Shown here in pieces: positions 14,579 to 22,428 of a stretch of DNA of 24,547 nt (its first letter is position 1; every line of letters starts with the position of its first letter). The stretch comes from an uncultured Porphyromonadaceae bacterium. GTDB lineage: Bacteria > Bacteroidota > Bacteroidia > Bacteroidales > Muribaculaceae. The notes under the pieces are model-generated. The model worked only from the letters and a program-made list of their open reading frames with translations. It ran no database searches and was not told the origin of the DNA. Location: the NCBI GenBank assembly GCA_902495075.1, contig CABUVO010000046.1:1-24547 (forward strand), written 5' to 3'. The translations under genes were made by a program, and so were the position numbers.

Positions 14579-16687
14579 ATGGAAAAGAAACTTGAGATTC
14601 TTCGCAACGACCCGTGGCTGGAGCCCTACGCAGCAGCCATAGAGGGACGTCACGAAGACGTGATCCGTAAAATGAATGAGCTTACCGCCGACAACGACGG
14701 ATCGCTCTCCGGGTTCGCTAACGCATATAAATACTTCGGCTTGCACCGCGATAAAAAAGGTGACTGGATATTCCGCGAGTATGCACCGAATGCTATTCAG
14801 ATATGGTTAATCGGGACATTCACCGATTGGAAAGACGACGACAGATACTCTCTCTCTCCGATAGGGGGAGGAGTATGGGAAGGTCATTTCCCTGCCGACT
14901 TTATTCACAATGGAGACCTCTACAAAATGCGTGTGGAATGGAATGGCGGAAGCGGCGAGCGTATTCCGGCATATGCCACACGAGTTGTGCAGGATTCTGT
15001 TACCCAGATTTTCTCAGCAGAGGTATATGCCCCTGAAAACCCATATAAATTCAAGGTTAAGAAATTCACGCCCGACACAAAACCCTTGCTAATATATGAA
15101 TGCCATATTGGAATGGCACAGCAGGAAGAAGGTGTCGGATCTTATGAGGAATTCCGAACAAAGACGCTTCCACGCATCGCTGCCGATGGCTACAATGCCA
15201 TCCAGATCATGGCAATACAGGAGCATCCCTATTACGGATCTTTCGGTTATCATGTAAGCAGTTTCTATGCTGCATCCTCCCGTTTTGGCACACCGGATGA
15301 CCTCAAGCGTCTAATCGATGACACACACTCGCATGGAATAGCCGTAATCATGGATATAGTACACTCTCATGCTGTTAAAAACGAAGTGGAGGGTCTGGGA
15401 CGACTTGACGGCTCTTACGATCTCTATTTTTATGGTGACGGCAGACGCGAACATCCGGCATGGGATTCCCTTTGCTTCGACTATGGCAAGAACTCCGTTC
15501 TCCATTTCCTGCTGTCAAACTGCAAGTTCTGGCTTGAGGAATATAAATTCGACGGATTCCGTTTCGATGGCGTGACCTCCATGCTCTATTACAACCATGG
15601 TCTTGGCAAGGCTTTCGGCAGCTATGATGATTATTACGATGGCAACGAAGACACCAACGCCATTGTGTATCTCACGCTCGCCAATATCTTAATTCATGAA
15701 ATCAATCCGAAGGCAATCACCATAGCCGAAGAGATGAGCGGAATGCCCGGACTCGCAATCAAATTTGAAGAGGGCGGTATCGGTTTCGACTATAGAATGG
15801 CAATGGGCATTCCTGATTACTGGATCAAGATGATCAAAGAGAAGAAAGATGAAGACTGGCATCCGACATCCATATTCTGGGAGCTCACCAACCGTCGTGC
15901 CGACGAAAAGACAGTATCATATTGCGAGAGTCATGATCAGGCGCTTGTAGGAGATAAAACCATTATATTCCGTCTCATCGACAAGGAGATGTATTGGCAC
16001 ATGATGGTTGACGACAACAACGGAGTCGTGGCAAGAGGTATGGCACTTCACAAAATGATACGTCTCGTGACCCTCGCCACCATCAACGGAGGCTACCTGA
16101 ATTTCATGGGTAATGAATTCGGTCATCCGGAATGGATCGACTTCCCACGCGAAGGAAATGGATGGAGCTACAAATACGCGCGCCGCCAGTGGGATCTTGT
16201 CGACCGCGAAGACCTGAAATATAAATTCCTAAACGCATTCGACAACGCTATGGTTGAAATGGTGTCAAGCCATTTCAATTTCCAGGCATTGCCCGTAGAG
16301 AAGCTTTGGGAGAAAGATGACGACCAGGTGCTCGCATTCCGACGTGGAGACCTTATCTTCGTATTCAACTGGAGTCCGACGAAATCATTCAGCGATTATG
16401 GTTTCCTCGCACCTGCCGGAGAATATGAAGTCGTGCTTGACAGTGATTCCCTGAATTTCGGTGGTTTCGGCAATATTGACGACAAGATACACCATTTCAC
16501 TCAACCCGACCCTCTTTATTCTCCATCAGGCAAAGGTTGGCTGAAAATGTATCTCCCCGCCAGAACCGCCCAAGTGCTCCGCATGGTAAAACCGAAACCC
16601 GCCAAACGCGTCTCAACAAAAAAAGAAACGGCTGTAAAAAAGGAAACCACAGCTAAGAAAAAGACAACGACAAAAAAAGCAAAATGA
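14579..16687 (+). CDS. glgB: 1,4-alpha-glucan (glycogen) branching enzyme, GH13_8 type
   Basis: A 702-aa branching enzyme that cuts alpha-1,4 chains and rejoins them as alpha-1,6 branches in glycogen. Layout: N-terminal helical segment, CBM48 (about 60-150, FREYAPNAIQIWLIGTFTDW), GH13 barrel and C-terminal beta domain. Catalytic regions are DIVHSHA (259-265), GFRFDGV with nucleophile D330, AEEMSG with acid/base E384, and ESHDQALVGDK with D453. The wording is that of the eukaryotic-like GH13_8 subfamily rather than enterobacterial GlgB. The extra C-terminal tail (about 671-702) is Lys/Thr-rich (KKETAVKKETTAKKKTTTKK), resembling a histone-like basic tail; I know no role for it in branching enzymes. 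The gene overlaps cmk by 4 bp (ATGA), so the two are probably translationally coupled. Heptamer repeats lie directly upstream. Confidence 0.95.
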   Translation: MEKKLEILRNDPWLEPYAAAIEGRHEDVIRKMNELTADNDGSLSGFANAYKYFGLHRDKKGDWIFREYAPNAIQIWLIGTFTDWKDDDRYSLSPIGGGVWEGHFPADFIHNGDLYKMRVEWNGGSGERIPAYATRVVQDSVTQIFSAEVYAPENPYKFKVKKFTPDTKPLLIYECHIGMAQQEEGVGSYEEFRTKTLPRIAADGYNAIQIMAIQEHPYYGSFGYHVSSFYAASSRFGTPDDLKRLIDDTHSHGIAVIMDIVHSHAVKNEVEGLGRLDGSYDLYFYGDGRREHPAWDSLCFDYGKNSVLHFLLSNCKFWLEEYKFDGFRFDGVTSMLYYNHGLGKAFGSYDDYYDGNEDTNAIVYLTLANILIHEINPKAITIAEEMSGMPGLAIKFEEGGIGFDYRMAMGIPDYWIKMIKEKKDEDWHPTSIFWELTNRRADEKTVSYCESHDQALVGDKTIIFRLIDKEMYWHMMVDDNNGVVARGMALHKMIRLVTLATINGGYLNFMGNEFGHPEWIDFPREGNGWSYKYARRQWDLVDREDLKYKFLNAFDNAMVEMVSSHFNFQALPVEKLWEKDDDQVLAFRRGDLIFVFNWSPTKSFSDYGFLAPAGEYEVVLDSDSLNFGGFGNIDDKIHHFTQPDPLYSPSGKGWLKMYLPARTAQVLRMVKPKPAKRVSTKKETAVKKETTAKKKTTTKKAK

Positions 16688-17373
16688 AGAAAATCATCAT
16701 AGCCATCGACGGATATTCGTCATCCGGTAAATCCACCATGGCACGAGACCTCGCGCGTCGCATCGGCTACGTATACGTAGATTCCGGAGCCATGTATCGT
16801 GCTGTCACGCTTTATGCGATAGAACATGGCATGGCGTCGCCTGAAAAAGGTGTTGACACAGCAGCTCTTGTCAATGCACTTCCCGATATACATATATCCT
16901 TCACCCCGGCAGGCAACGACGGCATACAGCACACTTTACTAAACGGAAAGGATGTTGAACGCGAGATACGAGACATGCAGGTTAGCTCACTGGTAAGTCC
17001 TGTGGCAGTCATTCCGGAGGTACGCCACCATCTTACAGCCCTCCAGCAGGAATATGGCAAAGAGAAAGGCATAGTGATGGACGGTCGCGACATAGGCACT
17101 ACAGTCTTCCCTGCTGCCGAAATGAAAGTATTTGTGAATGCATCTCCCGAAGAGCGTGCTCGCAGACGCGTAAAAGAACTCATCGAAAAAGGTGAAAACG
17201 TGACCTATGAAGATGTGCTCGAAAACATCAGGGAACGTGACCATATCGACACCACAAGAAAAGAGTCTCCCTTGCGCAAGGCGGAGGATGCCGTGCTACT
17301 TGACAACGATAACATGACCATCGAACAACAGATGGAATGGCTTCTTAAACTTTATGAAGATAGAGATAGATGA
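16684..17373 (+). CDS. cmk: Cytidylate (CMP/dCMP) kinase
   Basis: A 229-aa CMP kinase, phosphorylating CMP and dCMP with ATP in the cytosol for pyrimidine salvage and nucleic-acid synthesis. P-loop GYSSSGKS (10-17), substrate-binding DSGAMYRA (33-40), MDGRDIGT (132-139) and the LID-like RRRVKEL and RDHIDTTRKESPL stretch are all canonical, and length is typical. Its ATG overlaps the glgB stop (ATGA), and its 3' end overlaps ispH by 20 bp, pointing to one transcript glgB-cmk-ispH-tadA. Confidence 0.96.
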   Translation: MKKIIIAIDGYSSSGKSTMARDLARRIGYVYVDSGAMYRAVTLYAIEHGMASPEKGVDTAALVNALPDIHISFTPAGNDGIQHTLLNGKDVEREIRDMQVSSLVSPVAVIPEVRHHLTALQQEYGKEKGIVMDGRDIGTTVFPAAEMKVFVNASPEERARRRVKELIEKGENVTYEDVLENIRERDHIDTTRKESPLRKAEDAVLLDNDNMTIEQQMEWLLKLYEDRDR

Positions 17374-18250
17374 AAATTCCGGGTTTTGCTTCGGAGTGGT
17401 TACAGCAATTGAGAAGGCGGAAGAGCAGCTTGAGAAATCTGGCACGCTCTACTGCCTTGGAGATATTGTGCATAACGCATCGGAAGTGGAACGTCTTCGC
17501 CTGCGAGGGCTCCAAACAATAACACACGATGACCTACGAAATCTCCGCGATGCAACAGTATTGCTGAGGGCACACGGCGAACCGCCCACAACCTACGCTA
17601 CTGCAGAAGCCAACAATATCACGGTGATTGATGCCACATGCCCGGTTGTGCTTCAGCTGCAACGCCGCATCAAGGAGGCATACCGCACAAACAGCGCCCG
17701 GCTTGAGAAGGGTGAAATTCAGGAAATGCCGTTAATATTGATATACGGGAAAGAGGGACACGCCGAGGTCAACGGACTCGTTGGTCAGACAAACGGAGAG
17801 GCGATAGTGATTCAGAACGCGGAAGATCTCGACTCGGTGGATCTTTCAAGAGACATCCTCCTGTATTCACAGACCACCAAATCTCTTGAAGGATTCCGGC
17901 ATATCGTAGAAGAGATAAAAAAACGTAAGGAAAAAGGAGATTTCAAATATTTCGACACGATATGCCGACAGGTTGCAAGCAGGCTGTCAAAATTGCGGGA
18001 ATTCGCCGCATCACACGATGCCGTAGTGTTCGTTAGCGGTGCAAAAAGCTCCAACGGGAAGGTTCTTTTCGAAGAATGCCGCAAGGTCAATCCGCGCTCA
18101 TATCTGGTGAGCGACGGCTCAAAACTCGACATTTCTCTTTTCCACGGTGTCGAATCAATAGGCATATGCGGCGCAACCTCAACTCCCCGCTGGCTTATGG
18201 CAGAAATCGCAGAACTTATCAAAACAGGTTTACACATTAATAAGGAATAA
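17354..18250 (+). CDS. ispH: 4-hydroxy-3-methylbut-2-enyl diphosphate reductase
   Basis: A 298-aa IspH (LytB), the last step of the MEP isoprenoid pathway. It reduces HMBPP to IPP and DMAPP with a 4Fe-4S cluster. The three cluster cysteines are visible: C12 (GFCFGV), C96 (DATCPVV) and C204 (DTICRQV). Substrate-pocket blocks RAHGEPP (about 72-78), GKEGHAEVNG (132-141), SGAKSSN (228-234) and GATSTP are present. The start ATG lies within the end of cmk, a 20-bp overlap, the longest among the core genes. It would feed menaquinone side chains (menA lies downstream) and undecaprenol. Confidence 0.96.
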   Translation: MKIEIDENSGFCFGVVTAIEKAEEQLEKSGTLYCLGDIVHNASEVERLRLRGLQTITHDDLRNLRDATVLLRAHGEPPTTYATAEANNITVIDATCPVVLQLQRRIKEAYRTNSARLEKGEIQEMPLILIYGKEGHAEVNGLVGQTNGEAIVIQNAEDLDSVDLSRDILLYSQTTKSLEGFRHIVEEIKKRKEKGDFKYFDTICRQVASRLSKLREFAASHDAVVFVSGAKSSNGKVLFEECRKVNPRSYLVSDGSKLDISLFHGVESIGICGATSTPRWLMAEIAELIKTGLHINKE

Positions 18251-18259
18251 CAAAGAACA

Positions 18260-18712
18260 ATGCTCGGTCAAACTGACGAATATTTTATGAAACTTGCTCT
18301 TGCTGAAGCTCAGGAGGCTTATGATGCCGGAGAGATACCCATTGGTGCCGTAATAACTGTAAACGGAAGGGTTATTGCACGCGCACACAACCGCACCGAA
18401 GCCCTAAATGATGTGACCGCACACGCCGAGATGCAGGCAATAACCTCTGCCGCGGAATATCTCGGAGGGAAATATCTGCCTGACTGCACACTTTACGTAA
18501 CGGTGGAACCGTGCCCGATGTGTGCCGGTGCATTAGGGTGGAGCCAGATCGGAAGAATTGTATACGGAGCTCATGACCCTAAAAAAGGTTTTTTCTTCTA
18601 TTATGATACCGCCCGCACTCCTATTCATCCCAAGACTGAAATAACTTCCGGAGTACTCGAAGAGGAATGCAAAGAACTGATGCAATCTTTCTTTAAAAAA
18701 TTGCGACGCTGA
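18260..18712 (+). CDS. tadA: tRNA(adenine34) deaminase
   Basis: A 150-aa zinc-dependent deaminase that converts A34 to inosine in the anticodon of tRNA-Arg(ACG). Zinc and catalytic residues are seen in HAEMQAI (H55, E57) and PCPMCAGAL (C85, C88); length and the IPIGAVI block fit TadA. It starts 9 bp after ispH. Its last bases carry the -33 element of the promoter for the next gene. Confidence 0.94.
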   Translation: MLGQTDEYFMKLALAEAQEAYDAGEIPIGAVITVNGRVIARAHNRTEALNDVTAHAEMQAITSAAEYLGGKYLPDCTLYVTVEPCPMCAGALGWSQIGRIVYGAHDPKKGFFFYYDTARTPIHPKTEITSGVLEEECKELMQSFFKKLRR

Positions 18713-18731
18713 TTATTTTTTACTATATTTG
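18701..18731 (+). promoter_or_regulatory. Promoter for the ADP-ribosylglycohydrolase-menA-dnaB genes
   Basis: TTG (18701-18703, inside the 3' end of tadA), 20-bp spacer, then TATATTTG (18724-18731): a full match to the Bacteroidetes TTG / TAnnTTTG pattern. A start near 18738 leaves a leader of about 75 nt. This separates the following genes from the glgB-tadA transcript, although no terminator is seen between them. Confidence 0.65.
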
Positions 18732-18813
18732 TCGTCAACTTCCTTTCTTATACCCATTATGCGCTATAGATTCTGAAGATTATTATATTTTAACTTTTTG
18801 AACTTTTATCTTG

Positions 18814-19761
18814 ATGAACTTAAATGACAAAATCAAAGGAGCTTTGTTCGGGATGGCTCTTGGTGACGCTCTGGGACTTGGCACAGAATTCATGTCGGTC
18901 GAAGAGATAAAATACTATTATCCCGATGGAATGCGACATTTCTCGCAAATTATCCGCGATGCGCACCGAAGCATGTGGAAACGTGGAGACTGGACAAATG
19001 ATACGCAAACAGTTATTCTTCTGATAGAATCCATTCTGGAATGCGGCAAGCTCGATCTCAGCGACTACGCATCGAAAATGAAGAACTGGTTTAAAGACCA
19101 TCCTACCGATATGGTTGATTTCTACCATTTCCTGTTTGAGATTCCGGAATGGGAAACCCATCCCCGCGAGATAACCCATAAGGTCTGGAGAGGCAAGGAC
19201 GTTTACCGCGCTTCAAACGAGGCTCTGCCGAGAGCCATCATCACCGGCATCCTTGGCGATCCGAGGCTCATGGGCAACTCTCTTGACATAATTGCAATCA
19301 CACATGACGACACCCGATGCAGCACATGCGGCGCAATGATCGCAGTCATGGCAGACTCTTTGCTCCGCAAAGGGCGACCGGCAAATTATAAAGAACTTGA
19401 GGATATTGCCAATACCCTCGATCCGCGCACACTTTATTACCTCGATATGGCGCACAACGGCACGCTATCCGATATCTGTCTCGATAATGAGGACTCTTTA
19501 TGGTTCGCAAGAAAGACCATGGCGGCTGGCATATGGTCGATATGGCATTGCAGCTCTCCTGAAGAGGTTCTTCACACAATGATTGATGCAGGAGGCGATG
19601 CAGATACAAATGCCGCCCTGGCTATGGGACTTGCAGGTCTGCAGTATGGTTATGATGCTCTCCCGGATGAAGTCAACAAACTCCTCCGCTACGATGAGAT
19701 GGAAAAACTGGCAACCCGTTTCATCGATTATGTGGAAAATATAGAAAACAGTAAGCAGTAG
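18814..19761 (+). CDS. ADP-ribosylglycohydrolase-like protein
   Basis: A 315-aa protein of the ADP-ribosylglycohydrolase (DraG/ARH) family, which removes ADP-ribose from proteins or nucleic acids using two magnesium ions. Blocks: KGALFGMALGDALGLGTEF (8-26, metal-region E25), WTNDTQ (60-65) and GGDADTNAAL (260-269, D262 and D264). The usual T-D-D metal triad reads T61-N62-D63 here, so one Asp is Asn. This could weaken or change activity. A TTG three bases earlier is in frame, but the ATG at 18814 is preferred. No ADP-ribosyltransferase is encoded nearby. menA starts 4 bp after its stop, suggesting co-transcription. Confidence 0.88.
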   Translation: MNLNDKIKGALFGMALGDALGLGTEFMSVEEIKYYYPDGMRHFSQIIRDAHRSMWKRGDWTNDTQTVILLIESILECGKLDLSDYASKMKNWFKDHPTDMVDFYHFLFEIPEWETHPREITHKVWRGKDVYRASNEALPRAIITGILGDPRLMGNSLDIIAITHDDTRCSTCGAMIAVMADSLLRKGRPANYKELEDIANTLDPRTLYYLDMAHNGTLSDICLDNEDSLWFARKTMAAGIWSIWHCSSPEEVLHTMIDAGGDADTNAALAMGLAGLQYGYDALPDEVNKLLRYDEMEKLATRFIDYVENIENSKQ

Positions 19762-19765
19762 ATAT

Positions 19766-20671
19766 ATGAGCAAAAAAAACAAAGCTTGGTTAGAGGCAAT
19801 GCGACTTCGCACGCTACCGGTATCCGTGGCGGGGGTTGTAGCTGGCGGAGGCTGTGCCGCTTACTACCATAGTTTTAAAGCTCTCCCCTTTTTTATTTGC
19901 CTTCTATTCGCCGTGATGGCTCAGATCGTGTCAAACTTTGCGAACGAATATTTCGATTTCAAGAAAGGTCTCGACCGCAAGGGGAGAGAGGGCTTCCGGC
20001 GCGGAGTTACGGAAGGTGATATTTCACCAACTGCAATGCTGCGCGCCACTTTGCTTTTGCTATTGCTTGCCTGTGCTGTAGGATGTACCCTTATCATCTG
20101 GGGGGGATGGTGGCTGATTGCTATCGGAATCGCTGTGGCAGTCTTTGCCATGGCATATTCAGCCGGACCTTGGCCTCTCTCTCATCATGGACTGGGAGAA
20201 ATCGCTGTAATAATCTTCTTCGGCATTGTACCGGTTATGATGACTGCGTATGTTCAGACCGGATCGTGGCATATGTGGCAATTAGCGTTACCTGTTTCGA
20301 TAGCAATAGGGTTAATGGGTGCGAATGTCCTTATCGTCAACAATTATCGTGATGCTGATGATGACAAGGCGGTAGGTAAGAAAACAACAGCCGTAATTTT
20401 CGGACGCAAGGTTATGGGAACTGTATATTTCATCAACGGAATCATAGCGGTCATCCTCGTTGTGATTGCTACAATCACACGCATGTCGTTGATCTGGCAG
20501 GCAGGAGCATTGCTATATGCCAATCTCCATTATATGCTATGGGTAAAACTGACGCATCTTAAGGGAGCTGCACTTAACCCTGTGCTCGGTCAGACAGCCA
20601 TGCTGATGTTTGGATTTTCGCTCTGGCTCATATTGATTCTCTCCCTTAATCCTGCAATTATAATACAATAA
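19766..20671 (+). CDS. menA: 1,4-dihydroxy-2-naphthoate polyprenyltransferase
   Basis: A 301-aa UbiA-superfamily membrane prenyltransferase. It attaches the polyprenyl tail to 1,4-dihydroxy-2-naphthoate in menaquinone synthesis. Both Asp-rich motifs are present: N60-x3-D64-x3-G-x-D70 (NEYFDFKKGLD) and NYRDADDD (193-200), followed by KAVGKKTTAVIFGRK, typical of MenA. About eight or nine hydrophobic helices are apparent. It lies 4 bp after the ADP-ribosylglycohydrolase-like gene and 11 bp before dnaB, so the three are probably one operon. Other men genes are not in the window. Confidence 0.95.
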   Translation: MSKKNKAWLEAMRLRTLPVSVAGVVAGGGCAAYYHSFKALPFFICLLFAVMAQIVSNFANEYFDFKKGLDRKGREGFRRGVTEGDISPTAMLRATLLLLLLACAVGCTLIIWGGWWLIAIGIAVAVFAMAYSAGPWPLSHHGLGEIAVIIFFGIVPVMMTAYVQTGSWHMWQLALPVSIAIGLMGANVLIVNNYRDADDDKAVGKKTTAVIFGRKVMGTVYFINGIIAVILVVIATITRMSLIWQAGALLYANLHYMLWVKLTHLKGAALNPVLGQTAMLMFGFSLWLILILSLNPAIIIQ

Positions 20672-20682
20672 TTCTATCGGTT

Positions 20683-22287
20683 ATGCCTGAACAACAACAG
20701 CAAAGATATAAGAAGAAACCAGCATTCGAACCCATAAGACAAGATCCGACAGGCAAACTTCCTCCACGTGACACAGACTTGGAGGAAGTAGTACTCGGTG
20801 CGCTGATGCTTGAAAAGGATGCATATATGAACGTATGCGACATCCTCACTCCCGATGCTTTCTATGATCCTGTGAACGCAAAGATATATGACGCGATATG
20901 CACGCTCGGTTTCAACCAGCGTCCGATCGATATGATGACTGTCAGGGAACAGCTTCGCAACAATGGTGAACTGGAGAATGTTGGTGGGGCGGTGCATCTT
21001 GCGGAACTGACGGCTCGCGTATATTCCGCTGCCAACATTGAATTCCATGCAAAAATCATTGCCCAGAAATATCTTGCCCGCAGGCTTATAACTTTCGCTT
21101 CAAAAATAGAGGCTGATGCCTTCGATGAAAGCAATGATGTTGATGATCTTCTGCAAGCTGCGGAAGGACAGTTGTTCGAGATCTCACAGACTCACCTTAA
21201 GAGAGAGGTAACGCAGATTGACCCCGTGATCAATCTCGCCATCGAACAGATCCAGTCTGCGGCAAATGCAGAGAGCGGTCTGTCTGGTCTACAGACCGGA
21301 TATCACGGACTCGACAAGATGACTTCCGGATGGCAGGCATCCGACCTTATAATCATTGCTGCCCGCCCGGCTATGGGTAAGACAGCGTTTGTGCTCTCGA
21401 TGGCAAAGAACATGGCTGTGGATTATAGCATCCCCATTGCCATCTTCACCCTCGAAATGGCGAATGTGCAGCTTGTGAAACGTCTTCTCAGTAACGTTGC
21501 CGATCTCGAAGGTGAAAAGATAAAGGCGGGAAATCTGACCGATGAGGAATGGAACCGTCTCAACACGCGTCTTCGAGGTGTTTACAGCGCACCTCTTTAT
21601 CTTGATGAGACTCCGGGACTCTCGATCACCGAACTCCGCACAAAGGCTCGGCGTCTTGTTCGCGAACATGGAGTGAAGATGATAATGATCGACTACCTCC
21701 AGCTGATGAATGCCACAGGCATGAAATTCGGAAGCCGCGAGCAGGAGGTCTCAACAATCTCACGTTCGCTAAAAGCACTGGCAAAAGAGCTAAACATCCC
21801 GATTATCGCACTTTCCCAGCTAAACCGAAGCACAGAAACACGCGAAGACAAACGTCCGGTACTCTCCGACCTGCGTGAGTCCGGAGCCATCGAGCAGGAT
21901 GCCGATATGGTATGTTTCATTCACCGTCCTGAATATTACACCCGCAGCACCGAAGATTCTGAAGGTAATGATATCCGAGGCAAAGCCGAACTGATAATCG
22001 CCAAGCACCGAAGCGGTGCCGTAGGCACCGTCGACCTACGCTTCGTTTCAAAATTCGCAAGATTCGAGAATTGGGAGGAAGGTTATCAGATGATGAAAGA
22101 GACCCTTGAAGAGGTTGGAACTACCCGCCGCCTCGAATCGAGAATGAATTCCGAAAACTCCGCCAACAACGGAGGCGACTCTTTCGGCAGCGACGGCTTT
22201 ACATTCGCTCCCGGCTCCGCCGGCGGTTTCTCATCCGCGATGCCCGACATCATGCCCGGTCCCGGCGAAAGCCCAGTACCCTTCTAA
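20683..22287 (+). CDS. dnaB: Replicative DNA helicase
   Basis: A 534-aa hexameric DnaB helicase that unwinds DNA at the replication fork and loads with primase. The N-terminal domain (about 30-130) opens PPRDTDLEEVVLGALML. The RecA-like ATPase follows with Walker A ARPAMGKT (227-234), the FTLEM glutamate (E258), Walker B MIDYLQLM (D337), SREQEVSTISRSLKALAKEL and QLNRSTE. The AKHRSGAVGT block near the end is the arginine-finger region. The tail is Gly/Ser/Pro-rich and ends GESPVPF. No intein is present. It is followed by TAATAA and heptamer repeats. Confidence 0.97.
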   Translation: MPEQQQQRYKKKPAFEPIRQDPTGKLPPRDTDLEEVVLGALMLEKDAYMNVCDILTPDAFYDPVNAKIYDAICTLGFNQRPIDMMTVREQLRNNGELENVGGAVHLAELTARVYSAANIEFHAKIIAQKYLARRLITFASKIEADAFDESNDVDDLLQAAEGQLFEISQTHLKREVTQIDPVINLAIEQIQSAANAESGLSGLQTGYHGLDKMTSGWQASDLIIIAARPAMGKTAFVLSMAKNMAVDYSIPIAIFTLEMANVQLVKRLLSNVADLEGEKIKAGNLTDEEWNRLNTRLRGVYSAPLYLDETPGLSITELRTKARRLVREHGVKMIMIDYLQLMNATGMKFGSREQEVSTISRSLKALAKELNIPIIALSQLNRSTETREDKRPVLSDLRESGAIEQDADMVCFIHRPEYYTRSTEDSEGNDIRGKAELIIAKHRSGAVGTVDLRFVSKFARFENWEEGYQMMKETLEEVGTTRRLESRMNSENSANNGGDSFGSDGFTFAPGSAGGFSSAMPDIMPGPGESPVPF

Positions 22288-22319
22288 TAATGTTAAATGT
22301 TTAATGTGAAATGTTTAAT
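22288..22319 (+). repeat. 14-bp/heptamer repeat after dnaB
   Basis: TAATGTTAAATGTT is followed by TAATGTGAAATGTT and TAAT, i.e. a 14-bp unit of two heptamers. The stretch 22296-22319 is identical over 24 bp to 14437-14460 at the end of the ATPase-DUF4435 gene. Confidence 0.8.
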
Positions 22320-22380
22320 TAGAAGCGTAGCCGGTTGAATGAATACACTCGCACTATGCTCTTCATCCATCAAGCTTCCA

Positions 22381-22408
22381 CAAGCTGTCAGAATCAAGCT
22401 GTCAGAAT
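22381..22408 (+). repeat. Tandem 14-bp duplication
   Basis: CAAGCTGTCAGAAT occurs twice in direct succession (22381-22394 and 22395-22408), 20 bp before the DUF4886 gene. No TAnnTTTG promoter is seen in the rest of this gap. The duplication may be replication slippage or a doubled binding site. Confidence 0.75.
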
Positions 22409-22428
22409 AATGAATATATAATAAAGCA

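Noticed and set aside
18811..18813. TTG start for the ADP-ribosylglycohydrolase-like gene
   Set aside because: An ATG follows immediately, and the family's conserved part begins just after it.
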